Shown one piece after another: positions 63,885 to 64,000 of a stretch of DNA of 64,000 nucleotides (the first letter of the stretch is position 1; each line of letters starts with the position of its first letter). Source of the stretch: Paenibacillus sp. ACRRX (GTDB taxonomy: Bacteria > Bacillota > Bacilli > Paenibacillales > Paenibacillaceae); assembly GCF_022346885.1 (NCBI RefSeq), contig NZ_JAKRNK010000010.1, positions 120,071 to 184,070 on the forward strand. Reading direction: 5' to 3'. The notes below the pieces were generated by a model. It did not search any database, was not told where the DNA came from, and saw nothing but the letters and a program-made list of their open reading frames with translations. The position numbers and the translations under genes are program-made.

Positions 63885-63961
63885 TGGCGGAGCTGACGGG
63901 ATTCGAACCCGCGGTCTCCTGCGTGACAGGCAGGCATGTTAGGCCTCTACACCACAGCTCC
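63885..63961 (-). tRNA. tRNA-Asp (GTC)
   Basis: 77-nt tRNA with encoded CCA. Acceptor GGAGCTG; the loop CTGTCAC gives anticodon GTC. Confidence 0.97.
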
Positions 63962-63971
63962 ACGATTTATT

Positions 63972-64000
63972 TGGTTGCGGGGGCAGGATTTGAACCTACG
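63972..64000 (-). tRNA. Initiator tRNA-Met (fMet), 3' part only
   Basis: The T-arm and acceptor end (GGTTCAAATCCTGCC, then CCCGCAACCA) match Bacillales initiator tRNA, including the unpaired A before CCA. The 5' part and anticodon lie outside the window, so the identity rests on the 3' half. Confidence 0.85.

Overview
The window looks like a chromosomal segment from an endospore-forming Firmicute of the Bacillales, most likely the Paenibacillaceae (Paenibacillus or a relative). The evidence is the gene content: separate secD and secF, spoVB, bofC, a SpoIID/LytB protein, comN, a hisS-aspS operon with a T-box leader, hemZ, rel-dtd, and a sigY-yxlCDEFG operon. Ribosome binding sites are strong AAGGAGG types. 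The genus is inferred; no rRNA gene is present.

Positions 1-41.5 kb are mostly core genome, largely on the minus strand: an ArsR-type regulator (cut by the window edge), a PCYCGC lipoprotein, two fluoride channel subunits, rarA, tcdA, the T-box controlled hisS-aspS pair, hemZ, rel-dtd, a uracil permease, apbE, apt, recJ, a CDF transporter, secDF, comN, spoVB, several membrane proteins, yajC-tgt-queA, a SpoIID-like protein, ruvCAB, a CPA2 antiporter, bofC, and an ECF sigma factor operon whose six genes are nearly all translationally coupled.

Positions 41.8-42.1 kb carry a tRNA cluster (Gly, Arg, Leu, Pro). Positions 63.7-64.0 kb carry a second one (fMet, Asp, Glu, Lys) in the same orientation. 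Between them lies a 21.5-kb accessory island. It holds eight glycosyltransferase-type proteins (GT2, GT4, a GT2-GT4 fusion, a CgeB-like enzyme and a divergent GT2-TPR protein), two methyltransferases, a DUF1796 protein, two beta-propeller/coiled-coil proteins, a His/Cys-rich protein, two likely structural proteins, a JAMM protease next to a catalytically dead amidase-like protein, a DUF1360 protein and a bacilliredoxin-like protein.

Several island genes are preceded by sequences resembling mother-cell sigma-K promoters (AC, 15-17 nt, CATAnnnTA), and CgeB proteins act on the spore surface in Bacillus subtilis. The best reading is that the island builds and glycosylates an outer spore layer (crust or exosporium). 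This is inference from context and motifs, and several of the proteins match no family I can name.

Other signals of note are a possible double Asp/His specifier in the hisS-aspS T-box, a perfect LexA-type palindrome upstream of rarA, a weaker one at the ruvCAB start site, and an ECF promoter that forces a later, unusual start for sigY.
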